Positions 47,163 to 58,205 of a stretch of 64,000 nucleotides of DNA are shown here, piece by piece. The stretch's first letter is position 1; every line of letters begins with the position of its first letter. Source of the DNA: Lepturacanthus savala (lineage: Eukaryota > Chordata > Actinopteri > Scombriformes > Trichiuridae); contig CM060475.1 in NCBI GenBank assembly GCA_030544235.1, positions 8,959,409 to 9,023,408 of the forward strand, read 5' to 3'. The notes beneath the pieces were generated by a model. The model saw only the letters and a program-made list of their open reading frames with translations. It did not search any database and was not told the DNA's origin. The translations under genes were made by a program, and so were the position numbers.

Positions 47163-48080
47163 AGAGCTGCAACGATTAGTCAATTAATCGATTAGATTCA
47201 TCACCAACTGTTTTAATAATCGATTTGAGTCATTTTTAAGAAGAAAAACGTCCATATTCTCTGGTTCTCCTCAAACAGTCTTCTATAATAGTAAACTAGA
47301 GCTACAATGATTATTCTATGAGCTACTATAACTATTTTGATAATCAATGAGAAATGTTCTCAAATTCTCTGGTTCCAGCTTCTCAAATGTCATTATTTAG
47401 TTAGTTTCTTTAGTCTTCTAGCTCTAGTAAACCAGAGCTACAACAATTAATTAATAATAAATGATTAGTTTCCAACTATCACATCAATCACCAATTATTT
47501 TGATAATTGATTAATGGATTTGGGTCATTTTTTAAGTAGAAAACGTCTAAATTCTCTGGTTCCAGCTTCTCTTCTCTGATTATTTCCTGGTTTCTTTAGT
47601 CTCTATAATAATAAACTGATGATCTTTGGACTAAAAAAGACATTTTAGGTTGAATCTGCAGCCTTGATGAAACACTGATCCACATTTTATGAACCAAACA
47701 ACTAATTTATTAAAAGAATAGTTTAATAAATTAAACTATAATAGTTTTCAATAGTTTAATCAAGTATTCAAATAATCGTTAGTTGAAGCCCTAGTGATTA
47801 AATTCAAGACAATAAACTTGAAATAATCAAGATATTCTGCTGATTAGAGCCTCAACAATTAGTTGATTAATCGATTAGTTCCCAAATATTACCTATTTTG
47901 ATAATTGGTTAATTAATTTGTCTCAAATCTGATTATTTCCTGGTTTGTTTACTCGTCTATAATAGTAAACTGATGATCTTTGGGTTGTGGACATAAAAAG
48001 ACATTTTATTTTGAAATCATTTTAAGAATCAAACAACTAATTGATTAATCGTTTCAATTAAAATAATCGTTACAGCCCGA
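47163..48080. mobile_element. repeat family B, near-complete copies
   Basis: Begins TAGAGCTGCAACGATTAGTC and reaches TAATCGTTAGTTGAAGCCCT near 47790, so the termini are inverted (AGAGCTGCAACGATTA against AATCGTT..AAGCCCT). Internal duplicate units each contain TTCTCTGGTTCCAGCTTCTC. A second copy follows at about 47845-48080. No ORF. Confidence 0.65.
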
Positions 48081-48662
48081 GCCCAATGAACACACACACA
48101 CTCAGGGTTAATTTACCTAAATCCTCTCAGCTTTGCCATTTTTCCGGCTTCCATTCAAATACCTTTTGCTCTCTACACACGCAGTGTCAGATTATATGTA
48201 AAAAGGGTCAAAAACAAACAGGATAGTTGACATATCCTAACAATCCCATTCAAATGCTGCTCATGCTGCTTGTTTTTGCAATGGAAATGAGCTGCGTCTG
48301 TGCTGCGGTGACACCTGTGGCTTCACGAGTAATTCTACGTTTTTTACCCTTTTTTTTTTGTTGCACAAATTGCTGATAGCGGCTTTTAGGATTTAAGTGC
48401 GGCGGTTAGTTCAGCTTTGACGCCTGATACCTGAGCTGCAGGTGTTGTTGAAACGTCAGGGAGTCAGGACGCGACATGATGAAGAGGAGAAGTGCCCTTA
48501 TACCTCGGCAACAGGCTCCATCAATCTTGAACGCAGCCTAATTACCCAGCAGCCCCCTCCCCTCCATCTCCTCCATCCTCCTTCTCCTCCTTTTTCTCCT
48601 TCTCTCCATCCTCCTCCTCCTCTCCTCGCTCCCACCGGGCGAAGCAGCGGGAGACGGGGGAG

Positions 48663-48672
48663 CTATAAATAG
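48663..48672. promoter_or_regulatory. MEF2 consensus / TATA-like CTATAAATAG
   Basis: CTATAAATAG fits the MEF2 consensus CTAWWWWTAG exactly and can also act as a TATA box (plus strand, GGGGGAGCTATAAATAGCCT). It lies in a CpG-bearing patch. HDAC4 represses MEF2, so feedback control is conceivable. Confidence 0.35.
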
Positions 48673-49573
48673 CCTCGGCTAGCCCGAGGCGAGGAGCCAG
48701 TCGACTCCAGCTAATGCGGCTCCGGCAAAATAAAAAAAAAATATAAGAAACATACACACACGCATGTTATGATGAAGGATGCGGCGGAGTAATGAGATGG
48801 AGGGGTAGTTTTTGTCGTAGTTTTGACCCAGTCTCTGACAGAGGCCTTTGTAGATAAGGAGAAATGAGATGTCTATGTGTGTGTGTGTGTGTGTGTTCTT
48901 GTTTCGCAGTGAAAGAAAGGAAGGATGTTCCAGCCTCATTACATTCACCGCACTTCCGTCCCGGCTGCTCCGTCCAGGGTGACTCCGGCGAGGCAAGGTG
49001 AACCAGACAGGAACAATACGATTAATCAAACACGCCTCTCCTTCAAGAGCCTTTTTCCTCTGGGTCGCCAAACTCGCTTCGTGGCTGACGTCACGGCGGC
49101 GGCCGATAAAAAAAAGAAACGACGGGTGACCCCGACGGCACCGGTTCAACGCTGGGAAACGACCGCCTGACCCTCGATTTAGCGTGGGATGTAAAGCGCT
49201 GCTTTGTCTTCCTCGGTTGAATGCTGCCTTTTTATATGAAATCACCAATTAGTTGTGAATTGTGTCGCTAGACGACATCTGTTGCATGTCCCAAAAACAC
49301 TTCACCAACTAAACTCACCAAAAATAACAAACCGGTGGCGACAGAAAGATTCATGAAATGAATATTCTCACTTTTATGAAGCTGAAACAATCTGGATTTT
49401 GCTGCTTTTGCTTGAAAAGTTAAATAAAATAATGTCAATTAATAAATGACCTAATTAATCAACTGACTAATCCTTTCACCTCTAACTTGATATATGTCTA
49501 AAACATAAACATGGAGCTTAAAAGTTGCTGTAAACACGTTTTCACAATGACAACAAGCAGCAAAGTGTCATAT

Positions 49574-49832
49574 TAACTCTCTATTACAGAGTGTTTCCAT
49601 CATCAATTACAGTCATCAATTACTTTATCTTTATTTTTTTCTAAAAAGCTGTGATATAAAATCTATGTTTTTACAGTTAGGCATAAAAACGGGGCTTTTA
49701 TTTTGAAGGACATACAATTTATGAGGTCACATGACCAGGATATCCCTATTGCTGATGCTGTCTCACAACTGAATTTTTTTCAGAATTTTGGGAAATTTTC
49801 ACCAAATATAAACTCACTATCTGGGATAAGTA

Positions 49833-49873
<41 letters not shown>

Positions 49874-49903
49874 GTAATGTAATATTTCATTCAATAGAGG
49901 GTT
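49574..49903 (+). mobile_element. MITE family A, copy 5
   Basis: Starts TTAACTCTCTATTACAGAGT and ends TTCAATAGAGGGTT. The core is at 49725-49745. A (TA)n run of about 15 units lies at 49838-49870, inside the copy, so the microsatellite grew within the element. Confidence 0.7.
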
Positions 49904-50779
49904 CAGGGTTTGTATGTGATTTGTTGGCTCATTTAAGTTCAGAAATACTATTCAAAATGCAGAGAATTCAGTATAATTTGCCCAGTGAAGCAGTAAACAA
50001 GATGTAGACGACTAGGGGTGTCAAACATGTGGTCCAGGGGCCAGAACTGGCCCCCAATGAGGGTCCAATCCAGTCCACTGGATGATAATGAACCTGTTCC
50101 TTAAGTCATTTACTTAAAGGCTCATAGGCTTCAATGTGTTAAACACTAAGTTTATTAAAATGTATTTGAAAGTAAATCTTCTCTAAAATCTCCTCTAAAG
50201 CTGTGACATCACGCTAGGAAAAACTTTTCCATCGGTTCTTTAGAAAGGTTAAAAAATTCCATGATTAAAAAACATAGAATACAAAGATTAATAATGATCA
50301 GGCTTCTTCTTTTTTACTATTGACGTCTATGGAGAAAATGATGTTTGGGTCAAGTGATTTTTGTTGCAGTACCACGAGTCGCCACTAGAACTTGGCCCCA
50401 TATCCAGGTCTATAATACATCCATGGGTTGAACTTGAATTTGTCCAACTGACCCCAGAGTGAGTGTGTGAGAAGGCCGACTGTATTGCTGCTACATGAGC
50501 ATGTACATATTTATAAATAAACTTTAAACAATAAACTGGGAACAGATGTCCACGACGGTTGCTAGGAGACTCCTGATGCTGTAAAGCTTCAGTCGCTTCA
50601 CAACAACAAACACCCACAAACGTGTGAGATTGCTCTGCATCTACTATGCACAGAGAGTAACAGGTGCATCATAAGGACTTTTTTCCTGTGTTTTCAAGTC
50701 CAGAATGAATCATATTTTGATTTCCCGGCGTTTGTTTAATGCCCAGGTTGGTTATTTCATGTATCGTTTCAGCCATTGT

Positions 50780-51010
50780 GGATGTCCACGTCAAAAAGGC
50801 ACCAGATCGGCGCTGGGAGGTGGCGGTGTAAAGCGTAATTGCCGCTGACAGCTCGTTGGCAGAACACGCTGTATCCCGTTTCCTCGGCCCCCGGGACGAG
50901 ACAAAAGACACAGGGGGGGACAAAAGACGCGTCCCGGTCCTTTTCATTAGCTCATGTTCCCCCTGCGCCGTCCCCGTCCTAATACCAATTAAAAACAGAG
51001 CTGCTCCGAT
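50780..51010. repeat. GC-rich segment, copy 1 of a dispersed duplication
   Basis: GGTGTAAAGCGTAATTGCCG, ACAGCTCGTTGGCAG, CATTAGCTCATGTTCCCCCT, GCGCCGTCCCCGTCCTAATA and CCAATTAAAAA. The same order of phrases recurs at 55205-55345. Confidence 0.85.
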
Positions 51011-51495
51011 GCGGCGGGGCACCCTCCCCGCATAAAAAGCCACGACGCGCTGTTTGTTTTTCGGAGGGAGGACGGGTGGGTGCGGCGGCGGCGAGGAGGT
51101 GGGTGCACCAGGACAAAGAGGAGCTTGTGCATGAGGGGGCGGGGGGTCAGTAAACCCACCACTAACCCCCACCCACCCCCACCGACTGGTAGTCATGTTG
51201 GTGGCACATCAGGACATAACTGGCTGCCTGGCAGGAAACCCACCGCCGACCGCCGATTCCAGCAAGGGAGGGGGGAGAGGGGAGAGTGCGGCATTGTGGG
51301 TACACGCCACTTGGAAGTGCGTTTTTGTTTTTTTTTTGCAATCTGCCACAAATTTTGTCAGCACAAATGGACAAACGTGACATTACAAGTCACAATGGCT
51401 GAAAGAAAAGCATCATGCGTGCACCCGTCCCTCCAAAAATAATGATTGTTTGTTCGCCACGCATGCACGTGCACATATCTGGTGTGTGCGTGCTT

Positions 51496-51505
51496 CTAAA
51501 AATAG
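51496..51505. promoter_or_regulatory. MEF2 consensus CTAAAAATAG
   Basis: An exact match to the preferred MEF2 site CTA(A/T)4TAG, in the sequence TGCTTCTAAAAATAGACCCA, within unique mixed-composition DNA upstream of hdac4. Confidence 0.35.
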
Positions 51506-52392
51506 ACCCAGGGATAAGCCGGGCCCTTTTTATTGCAGCGAAAGCTTTTAACCCCTTCACCCCCCCTCTGGATTTAAGCAGCACGGGTGGATGATGATGG
51601 CGTGTGGATGAAAAAAAGGGGTCGCAATGAAAAGCGGGATGAGAGGAATGCAAATTTAATGCAGAAACCAACTCTGCACTTTGGCCTTTTATGGATATCG
51701 CTGCGGGAAGAGCGTTTACTTTAAACATCGCAGGTTCCAGCTTCACACTCGGCCGGTTTACACATCTGTCACGTCTGCTGCGGGTCAACCTCGGCCTCGT
51801 TGGACCACTGAGCAGCTCTACTCCACCAGTTTCCACACTTCCCCTTCACCGGGTGGAAGAAAAGTGCTTCTCATTCACTTTTTTTTTCTATTTACTAGCC
51901 GGTCAGGGATCCAGGCCAGTGATCTTCCAGTCCTGAGCCTGTTCCTTAAATCTCCAGACCACCGCTGCCCCCTTAATAGTGTGTGGCAGGTGTAATAAAA
52001 AGTAAATCTGTGATATAGACTTATAGCCGTCCAGAGGTCCGTGTGCATACTGTGGTTCATATGAGTCAAAAACCAGAGGAAGCTGCTGTCCAAAAAATGA
52101 AAATCCACAATTATATTATGTAGAAATGAATGAGGAACATCACATCCCTGCAAGTACTCATTATTTCCAGGAATCACATTCCTGATAAAAGGAAATACAA
52201 GAGCGGAGGTTTTATTAAACCATTTAAACCCAGATTTTATGAATATAATTATATCAGTTGAGTCACTAACAATCATTTCATTTATCTATTTTTTTCCATT
52301 CTGTTGTCTTTTCTTTGCAGAAAATAGCATTTTAATGGCTGTTATAGTTGCTGCTTGCACAATAAATGTACAAAAATATTTAATTTATTTTA

Positions 52393-52455
52393 ATTAACCT
52401 TTATTTAACCAGGCAATGAGATCAAGATCTCTTTTACAAGTCAGCAGCACACGTC
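52393..52455 (+). repeat. LINE-tail-like interspersed repeat
   Basis: TAACCTTTATTTAACCAGGC, AATGAGATCAAGATCTCTTT, TACAAG resembles a common fish retroposon 3' end. A related antisense fragment (GGACATCTTGATCTCAGTGG) is at about 63260-63290. Confidence 0.45.
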
Positions 52456-53000
52456 ACAATACATGATAAAATAAACAACTACATTAATTTAAATACCAAA
52501 TTAAAACTGAAGTGATGCAGTAAAACTTGAGGGTAAAGTGCAATATGCATGATAGTAAAAAAATAGGATATTAAAATGCAAGGGTGCATTTTGAGAGGTT
52601 TATTCTAGGTAATTGAATGATTAAATAGATATATATATACATGTCAGGGTTGAAAATCAGAATAATATAAATAAAATGACTCTGAGTTTATCTAAGTTCT
52701 CTATCGTGTCATTAAAACTTTAATTTTACGTATAAAATGATGGGTTATATAATAACGGCACTGATAAACTTACAAGATTCAGTTTTTTAGTCAACACTAA
52801 TGACCCTGAAGGCATTAAAGCCAGAGAAAAAGAGAAACAGCATCAATGATTTTTAGTGGTAATCAGGAAGTGTGATAGTTTAACACCTACAACACCCCTG
52901 GGTGCTGCTCTCGTAGGTCACATCAGCCGCGTACGACTGTTTATTTGCAAGAACACGCATGCCTGTACAGTATCTGCTGGTGAGGGAAAACCATACACCC

Positions 53001-53002
<2 letters not shown>

Positions 53003-53042
<40 letters not shown>
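53003..53042. repeat. (TG)n microsatellite
   Basis: About 20 TG units. Confidence 0.97.
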
Positions 53043-53046
<4 letters not shown>

Positions 53047-54222
53047 ACGTCAGCGTCATTCCCTCGTTATCGCTGCCAGAACTCCCCACAGACAAAGCAA
53101 AAAGCTGCACAATAACACACACCAGGACGAGCGAGCGTTCAGAAAAAATGAATTATCATGAAAGAAATAGTTGTAGATTTCTGGAATTAACCCTCATGTT
53201 GTGTTCTCGCAGTGTTTTAAAGTTTTTAATCTAAGATTCCATGACTTTGTTCACAAAGACATAATAAATGGTGTTAATTTACACACAGTTTTGTGTGTTT
53301 TATTCAACTTTTGGTGTTCCTGGTCATTAGAAATGAATGGAGGTTTTATAAATGGTTATAAAACAAATGTCTTTGGTAAATTCAACCGAAAATAGTGTGT
53401 GATAAACAGCAGACTATGTTTCATCTGATTGAAACTGTGTTTATCAGAACTTAAATTCAATATCAATGACATTCAGGCTATAAATAATAAATAGAAGTTC
53501 AAAATATTGCAGTTTTTATGATGAGTTTTAATAGAACAGTCAATTTGAAGGAACTCCACATTAATTAATATCAAACCAACACAACATGATGATTAAATAG
53601 TCACAGAACTAATTATTCATTTAATTATTGATTATTTCTATTAGTTTGGTCTATAAAATGATAGAAAACAGGCAGAAAACCGAGTCTTAACAGATATTCA
53701 TCCTGGTTACTAGTAGATTTATGTCCTTTGACAATAATAAAACACACAATATGTGAGATGACAACTACATTTTTGGTTAAAACTAGAAATCAACCTTGTG
53801 TTATGGTCATTTTTTAGATAATTTAGACTATTCTTTTCATTTTGACTTTTATTTTATAATGAAAAATGTTTTAAAATGATTTAAATCAGTCAAACTGTAA
53901 AATAAAACCATCGACTCTTTCTGTTTCTGGATGTTTCAGACTGAGTGTGTGGGAAGGCAGACTGTATTGCTGCTACAGGACCATAAAATCAGCAATTCTT
54001 TATAAATGGACCATGAAATTTAAAATATTTAACTGGAAAAATATCAGAATAGGGCCCCTTTATTGTAAATAACACCCAACGATGGCTGGTTGTGCAGCAG
54101 CGGGAAAAAAATGAAGGTTAATTAATCATGTGGATAATGTGTTTCTATACATAGACATAAAAAAGAGGAGCGAAATCGAGAGGTGGTTTTGTTTATACGA
54201 TTATTTTGACTCCCCTGATCTA

Positions 54223-54893
54223 GACTGACTTTAACACTATTTCACAGTCTTAAAGGGGCAATTTTGTGATAAAATCACTTTTTCAAAGGTCTTTCAGAGG
54301 ATATTTAGGTCTCTGTTGTTCCTGTTAACACAAAAAATGAAATAAGACCACGCAAAAAATAAAGTTTACTTATCCTAGATAGTGAGTTTGAGTTTTAATT
54401 TGGTAAAAAACTTCCAAAATTCTGAATAAAAGATGTTTAGTTGTGATTCAGTGATGCTCACATGTCAAATATCCATCAGCAATAGGGATATCCTGGTCAT
54501 GTGACCTCATAAATTGCATGTCCTTCAAAATAAAAGCCCCCTTTTTAATGCCTAGCTGTAAAAATATAGATTTTATATCACAGCTTTTTAGAAAAATATA
54601 AAGATAAAATAAAAATATTTATTGCCGTATGATAACACTATCAAATTTGTGCTTTTACAGCAATTATTTAAGCTTTATATTCATAACCAGTTTATAAATG
54701 GCTCCTGTTGTGATGTCACAACAGGTGTGGAAGTTAATAGTAATGATCTTTGGATGCATAAAATCAGGCTTCTCCTTCCATAGTGCTGCTACCATGGATG
54801 TTTCGTGTTTTAACAGGAATAACACGACTCTGAAAAAGTGATTTCATCATAAAATGTCCCCTTTAAGACTGTGAAATAGTGTTAAAGTTAGTC
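54223..54893. mobile_element. long-TIR (fold-back) element with a nested MITE
   Basis: The left arm starts GACTGACTTTAACACTATTT, then CACAGTCTTAAAGGGGCAAT. The right arm ends CTTTAAGACTGTGAAATAGT, then GTTAAAGTTAGTC. They are inverted repeats of about 95-105 bp (54223-54330 against 54800-54893). Between them lies an inverted copy of MITE family A (about 54377-54660) and a 22-bp palindrome CCTGTTGTGATGTCACAACA+GG at 54704-54725. No transposase ORF. Confidence 0.75.
54377..54660 (-). mobile_element. MITE family A, copy 6 (nested)
   Basis: Reverse orientation, core at 54486-54506, flanked by TCAGCAATAG and CCTCATAAATTGCATGTCCT. It sits wholly between the arms of the long-TIR element. Confidence 0.7.
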
Positions 54894-55204
54894 TCAAACT
54901 TCAGCGTAATTTGATCCTTTCTGTTTCTCAGTAGAAGTCAGGACACCTGCTGACGGTTGTTTTATGGTCTAACTGTATGTAAAAGGAGAAAAAAAGCTTT
55001 GTTTCATAAGGCCAGAGGGAGGTAAAGTGGGTTTATTGACTACAAACAATGGTCTTTTTATTATGAACTGTATTAGGAGCCATTTGCTAAGCCAGATATA
55101 TCCACATCTATGTAAGCTACAACTTTACGGGTGGAAATCACACTCCAATACTTCGAACATCCCGTTGTATTCGAATGATTCAGGATCGAGAACGGAGGCT
55201 TTGA

Positions 55205-55345
55205 AGGTGACGGCGTGAAGCGTGAACGCTGCCTACAGCTCGCTGGACGGGACAAAAGACGCAGGGAGAACCGATGCGTCCCGGCCCTTTCATTAGCTCA
55301 CATTCCCTCTGCGCTGTCCCCGTCCAAATACCAATTAAAAAACGT
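55205..55345. repeat. GC-rich segment, copy 2
   Basis: GTGACGGCGTGAAGCGTGAA, TACAGCTCGCTGG, GACAAAAGACGCAGGGAGAA, CATTAGCTCACATTCCCTCT, GCGCTGTCCCCGTCCAAATA, CCAATTAAAAAAC. It is the same order as 50780-51010 but about 80 bp shorter, with many substitutions. Confidence 0.85.
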
Positions 55346-55396
55346 CCGTTTGTTTTTGGAGGCAGACAGGGAGCATTGTCAGAGTTCCAGGGTCCA

Positions 55397-55428
55397 AGAA
55401 TGTCCGCTAATGTCTAAGCGGACATTCT
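55397..55428. repeat. perfect 12-bp-stem hairpin
   Basis: AGAATGTCCGCT, loop AATGTCTA, AGCGGACATTCT. The stem is perfect and lies 50 bp beyond the GC-rich duplicate. It is not part of a recognised repeat. Confidence 0.9.
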
Positions 55429-55595
55429 CTAATAGTATAAAAATCAGAAATAAGCAGCAAATGTGTGATATTTTTGCATGTAGGAATTATTGAAATGAAA
55501 GTATTTCAGTACTTCAATAATAACTAGCGGAGCAAAGCTTGGATTTTTTGGATTAGTATAGTTTTCAAGTAAAGTTAGCAGTAACTGAGACCAAA

Positions 55596-56015
55596 TTAAC
55601 CCTCTATTGCATTAAATATCACTTAGACATGGTAAAAAATGTTTTTATTCCTTAAAATGGCCTAAATAATACATATATTAAAAAAGAAATGCAAATATAG
55701 CTATGTAAGTCAATGGGACATATTGTAATATGGCAAAAAAAACTATTTTAGCATATTAGAAAAAACTAATAACATAAAAATTGAATTAAATGCAAAAAAA
55801 TTCAGAATAAAAGTTTAAAATGTTTAGTTGTGAGACAGTGATGTCAAATATCTATGAGCAATAAGGATATCCTGGTCATGTGACCTCATAAATCGCATGT
55901 CCTTCAAAATAAAAGCCCCCTTTTTAATGCCTAGCTGTAAAAACAAAGATTTTATATCACAGCTTTTTAGAAAAATTAAGATAAAAATACACTCATTGTC
56001 ATTGTGAAAGCATTT
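55596..56015 (-). mobile_element. MITE family A, copy 7
   Basis: One end is TTAACCCTCTATTGCATTAA. The core is at 55865-55885, with GAGCAATAA in place of CAGCAATAG. It has CTTCAAAATAAAAGCCCCCT and TTTTATATCACAGCTTTTTA. The right terminus is decayed. Confidence 0.65.
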
Positions 56016-56103
56016 TTACAGAAATTATTTAAGCCTTATATTTATGTTTTAGCTAAGCTAAGCTAATTAATTCATTCGATGATATATTAATCAACATCCA
56101 CAA

Positions 56104-56236
56104 CAGGATATCCTGGTCATGTGACCTTATAAATCACATGTCCTTCAAAATAAAAGCCCCCTTTTCACACCTAGCTGAAAAAACAGATTTTATATCACAG
56201 CTTTTTTAGAAAAACTTAAATAAAGTAATTGTTAAT
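56104..56236 (-). mobile_element. MITE family A, copy 8 (fragment)
   Basis: Only one half of the element, beginning at the core (56106-56126), followed by TATAAATCACATGTCCTTCA and AAATAAAAGCCCCCTTTTCA. It lies 90 bp from copy 7. Confidence 0.65.
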
Positions 56237-56345
56237 AAGATAATCTATGTGAAGATATTTGACATTTATTTATATAAAAATAATAATAAAAGATTTTTAT
56301 TCTTCGTGGAGCTTCAAGAATCAGCTCCCAGACTATTTGTGACTC

Positions 56346-56606
56346 TCAGATCATGTCGTTTGCCTCTGGAGCAGCAGGTGCCAACGCCTCCTCTATTTCT
56401 GCTTCCATTTCCATTATTAAATCAGCCTCATCACTGGCGAGTCGAGTCGTGTCTGGGCTTGAGTGACCAAAACCAACCGAGGTGGCTTCTAAACGCGTCC
56501 GAACTCGCCCGTCACGGAAATAACCAACGATCTGAGGACCAGCGGTTCCAGTCGCCACAAATGCTGCTGTTTCACAGAAAATCTCCTCTAATTTATCTTG
56601 TAGGAG
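56346..56606 (-). CDS. orphan candidate terminal exon, unidentified protein
   Basis: An open minus-strand frame follows an AG at 56608-56607. It reads LLQDKLEEIFCETAAFVATG, TAGPQIVGYFRDGRVRTRLE, ATSVGFGHSSPDTTRLASDE, ADLIMEMEAEIEEALAPAAP and EANDMI, then TGA (56348-56346). An AATAAA signal lies at 56302-56297, about 45 bp past the stop. The composition (GC-richer, CpG-bearing) contrasts with AT-rich flanks. The C-terminus is acidic (EMEAEIEEAL), possibly helical. I do not recognise the protein. It is not part of HDAC4. It might be the last exon of an upstream-lying gene, a processed pseudogene fragment or transposon-derived. The acceptor lacks a strong pyrimidine tract, so confidence is low. 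Confidence 0.25.
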   Translation of the reverse strand, partial: LLQDKLEEIFCETAAFVATGTAGPQIVGYFRDGRVRTRLEATSVGFGHSSPDTTRLASDEADLIMEMEAEIEEALAPAAPEANDMI

Positions 56607-58043
56607 CTAATACGCTCAGAGTAAATGTAGTGGAGTTAAAGTTGAGATTTAAATATATGTGATATTTCAGTTTATTTGTCAGTATGAGGTGCTGTGTGGC
56701 TGTAATAAAACAATAGAGTGAAACACTTAAGGAGGTCTGAATACTTTCTGTACCCGCTGGACTTCATTCATTTATTAAGAGTAAATATGAAGGAAATAAT
56801 AAACCATTCACATAAATCTTTGACTTCTGCCCAAACATGACATGAGTTAGTGTGAAACAGAACATGAAGAGACTCATCTAATCCTGTGTACCTGCCAAAA
56901 TGATGCAATCACCTCAGCTGCACTTGTTTCTGATAATTATACCACCTTAAATCTATTAAACTAATTGAAAATAAGACAATGTACACTTGTATTAGATAAC
57001 TACTGAATTGTTTTGTATTGGTTTCTTTATTTTATATATAGATGCAATGAAAATGACATTATTATTATTTAGATATTGACATGAGTGATACGTCTTTTTG
57101 AACGTGTAAATTGATGTTAAATGGTTGTATTTTTTCCTTTTTTTATTTATCTTTCTATCTATAACAGTTTTACAAACTAAAATTTAGTAGTTTTTAGAAG
57201 CCTGATGAATGCTTCTTAAAACTGTATTTTAAAAGGTTTTTGACTTTTAATAAAAACTACAGAGAGAGAGATAAAAGCTTTAGCTCCACTATATGTCTCC
57301 TAAGCATTTTCATTACTTACTACAAAATAAAACAGAAGTTTGATGGAAGGGATAATCTCTAAAAACGTGGTGCCAGATAGTTTAACTCTCTTAAAAAGGT
57401 TTTTAAAAATTAAAAAACACATGTTATCAACTAGTTTTATATTCTAGGTGGATTACATATTTTAAATTTATCATTGTTTTTGGTTCCATTTGACATTTTG
57501 TGTAAAAATAAATCATAAAAATCATGATTTTTGTAGAAAAAATGGTTCAAATGGACCAACATGAACACAGAATATACATTTATAGACCTGATGAATGATG
57601 AATAAAACTGTATATGTGTATTTACTGTATATATGTGGTTTATATGGTTGTTGTTTACCTACTGAATGTGAACTGAACTGCCTGAATTTGTACAATTTGT
57701 TAACTGTTAATAAAACTTTGAACAATTCCTTCCTGTTTGTGTTGTATATAAACCCACAGACTGTTGTACTCGTATCTCAGATAGTGCCGAGCCTTCGAGG
57801 AAAGGAGCGGTTGTGTCGAGTTCAGGGGTTCAGAGCAGTAAAAAAAAAATAAATAAATAAAAAAGGTGCTGACGCCCACGCAGACACTAGTAGTAGAAAC
57901 CTGAACACGGCTCATATTCCAGCTGTAGGTGTGTGGTTGATAGCGTTTCTCATTTCTGCAAACGACAATGTAAAGTTCAACCCTCTCATTCACAAATAAA
58001 CACTTACTGTACCTGGCACTTAGCAACTGCTGGCCTCAGTGTG

Positions 58044-58078
<35 letters not shown>

Positions 58079-58205
58079 GTGGATGACTCACATGCAGGCC
58101 TGGTTCATGCTCCAGTGGTAAACACTGCAGACTTTTCTTGGAAAGCCTGTGTAATTCTGACTAAGAGAGAAGCTAATCGTTGCCAGCTAGTGGCATCACC
58201 ACAGT

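Noticed and set aside
48421..48478. Minus-strand ATG exon-like MSRPDSLTFQQHLQL ending AG/gtatca
   Set aside because: It has a good donor, but the phase (2) does not fit exon 45833-45901 and there is no similarity to HDAC4.
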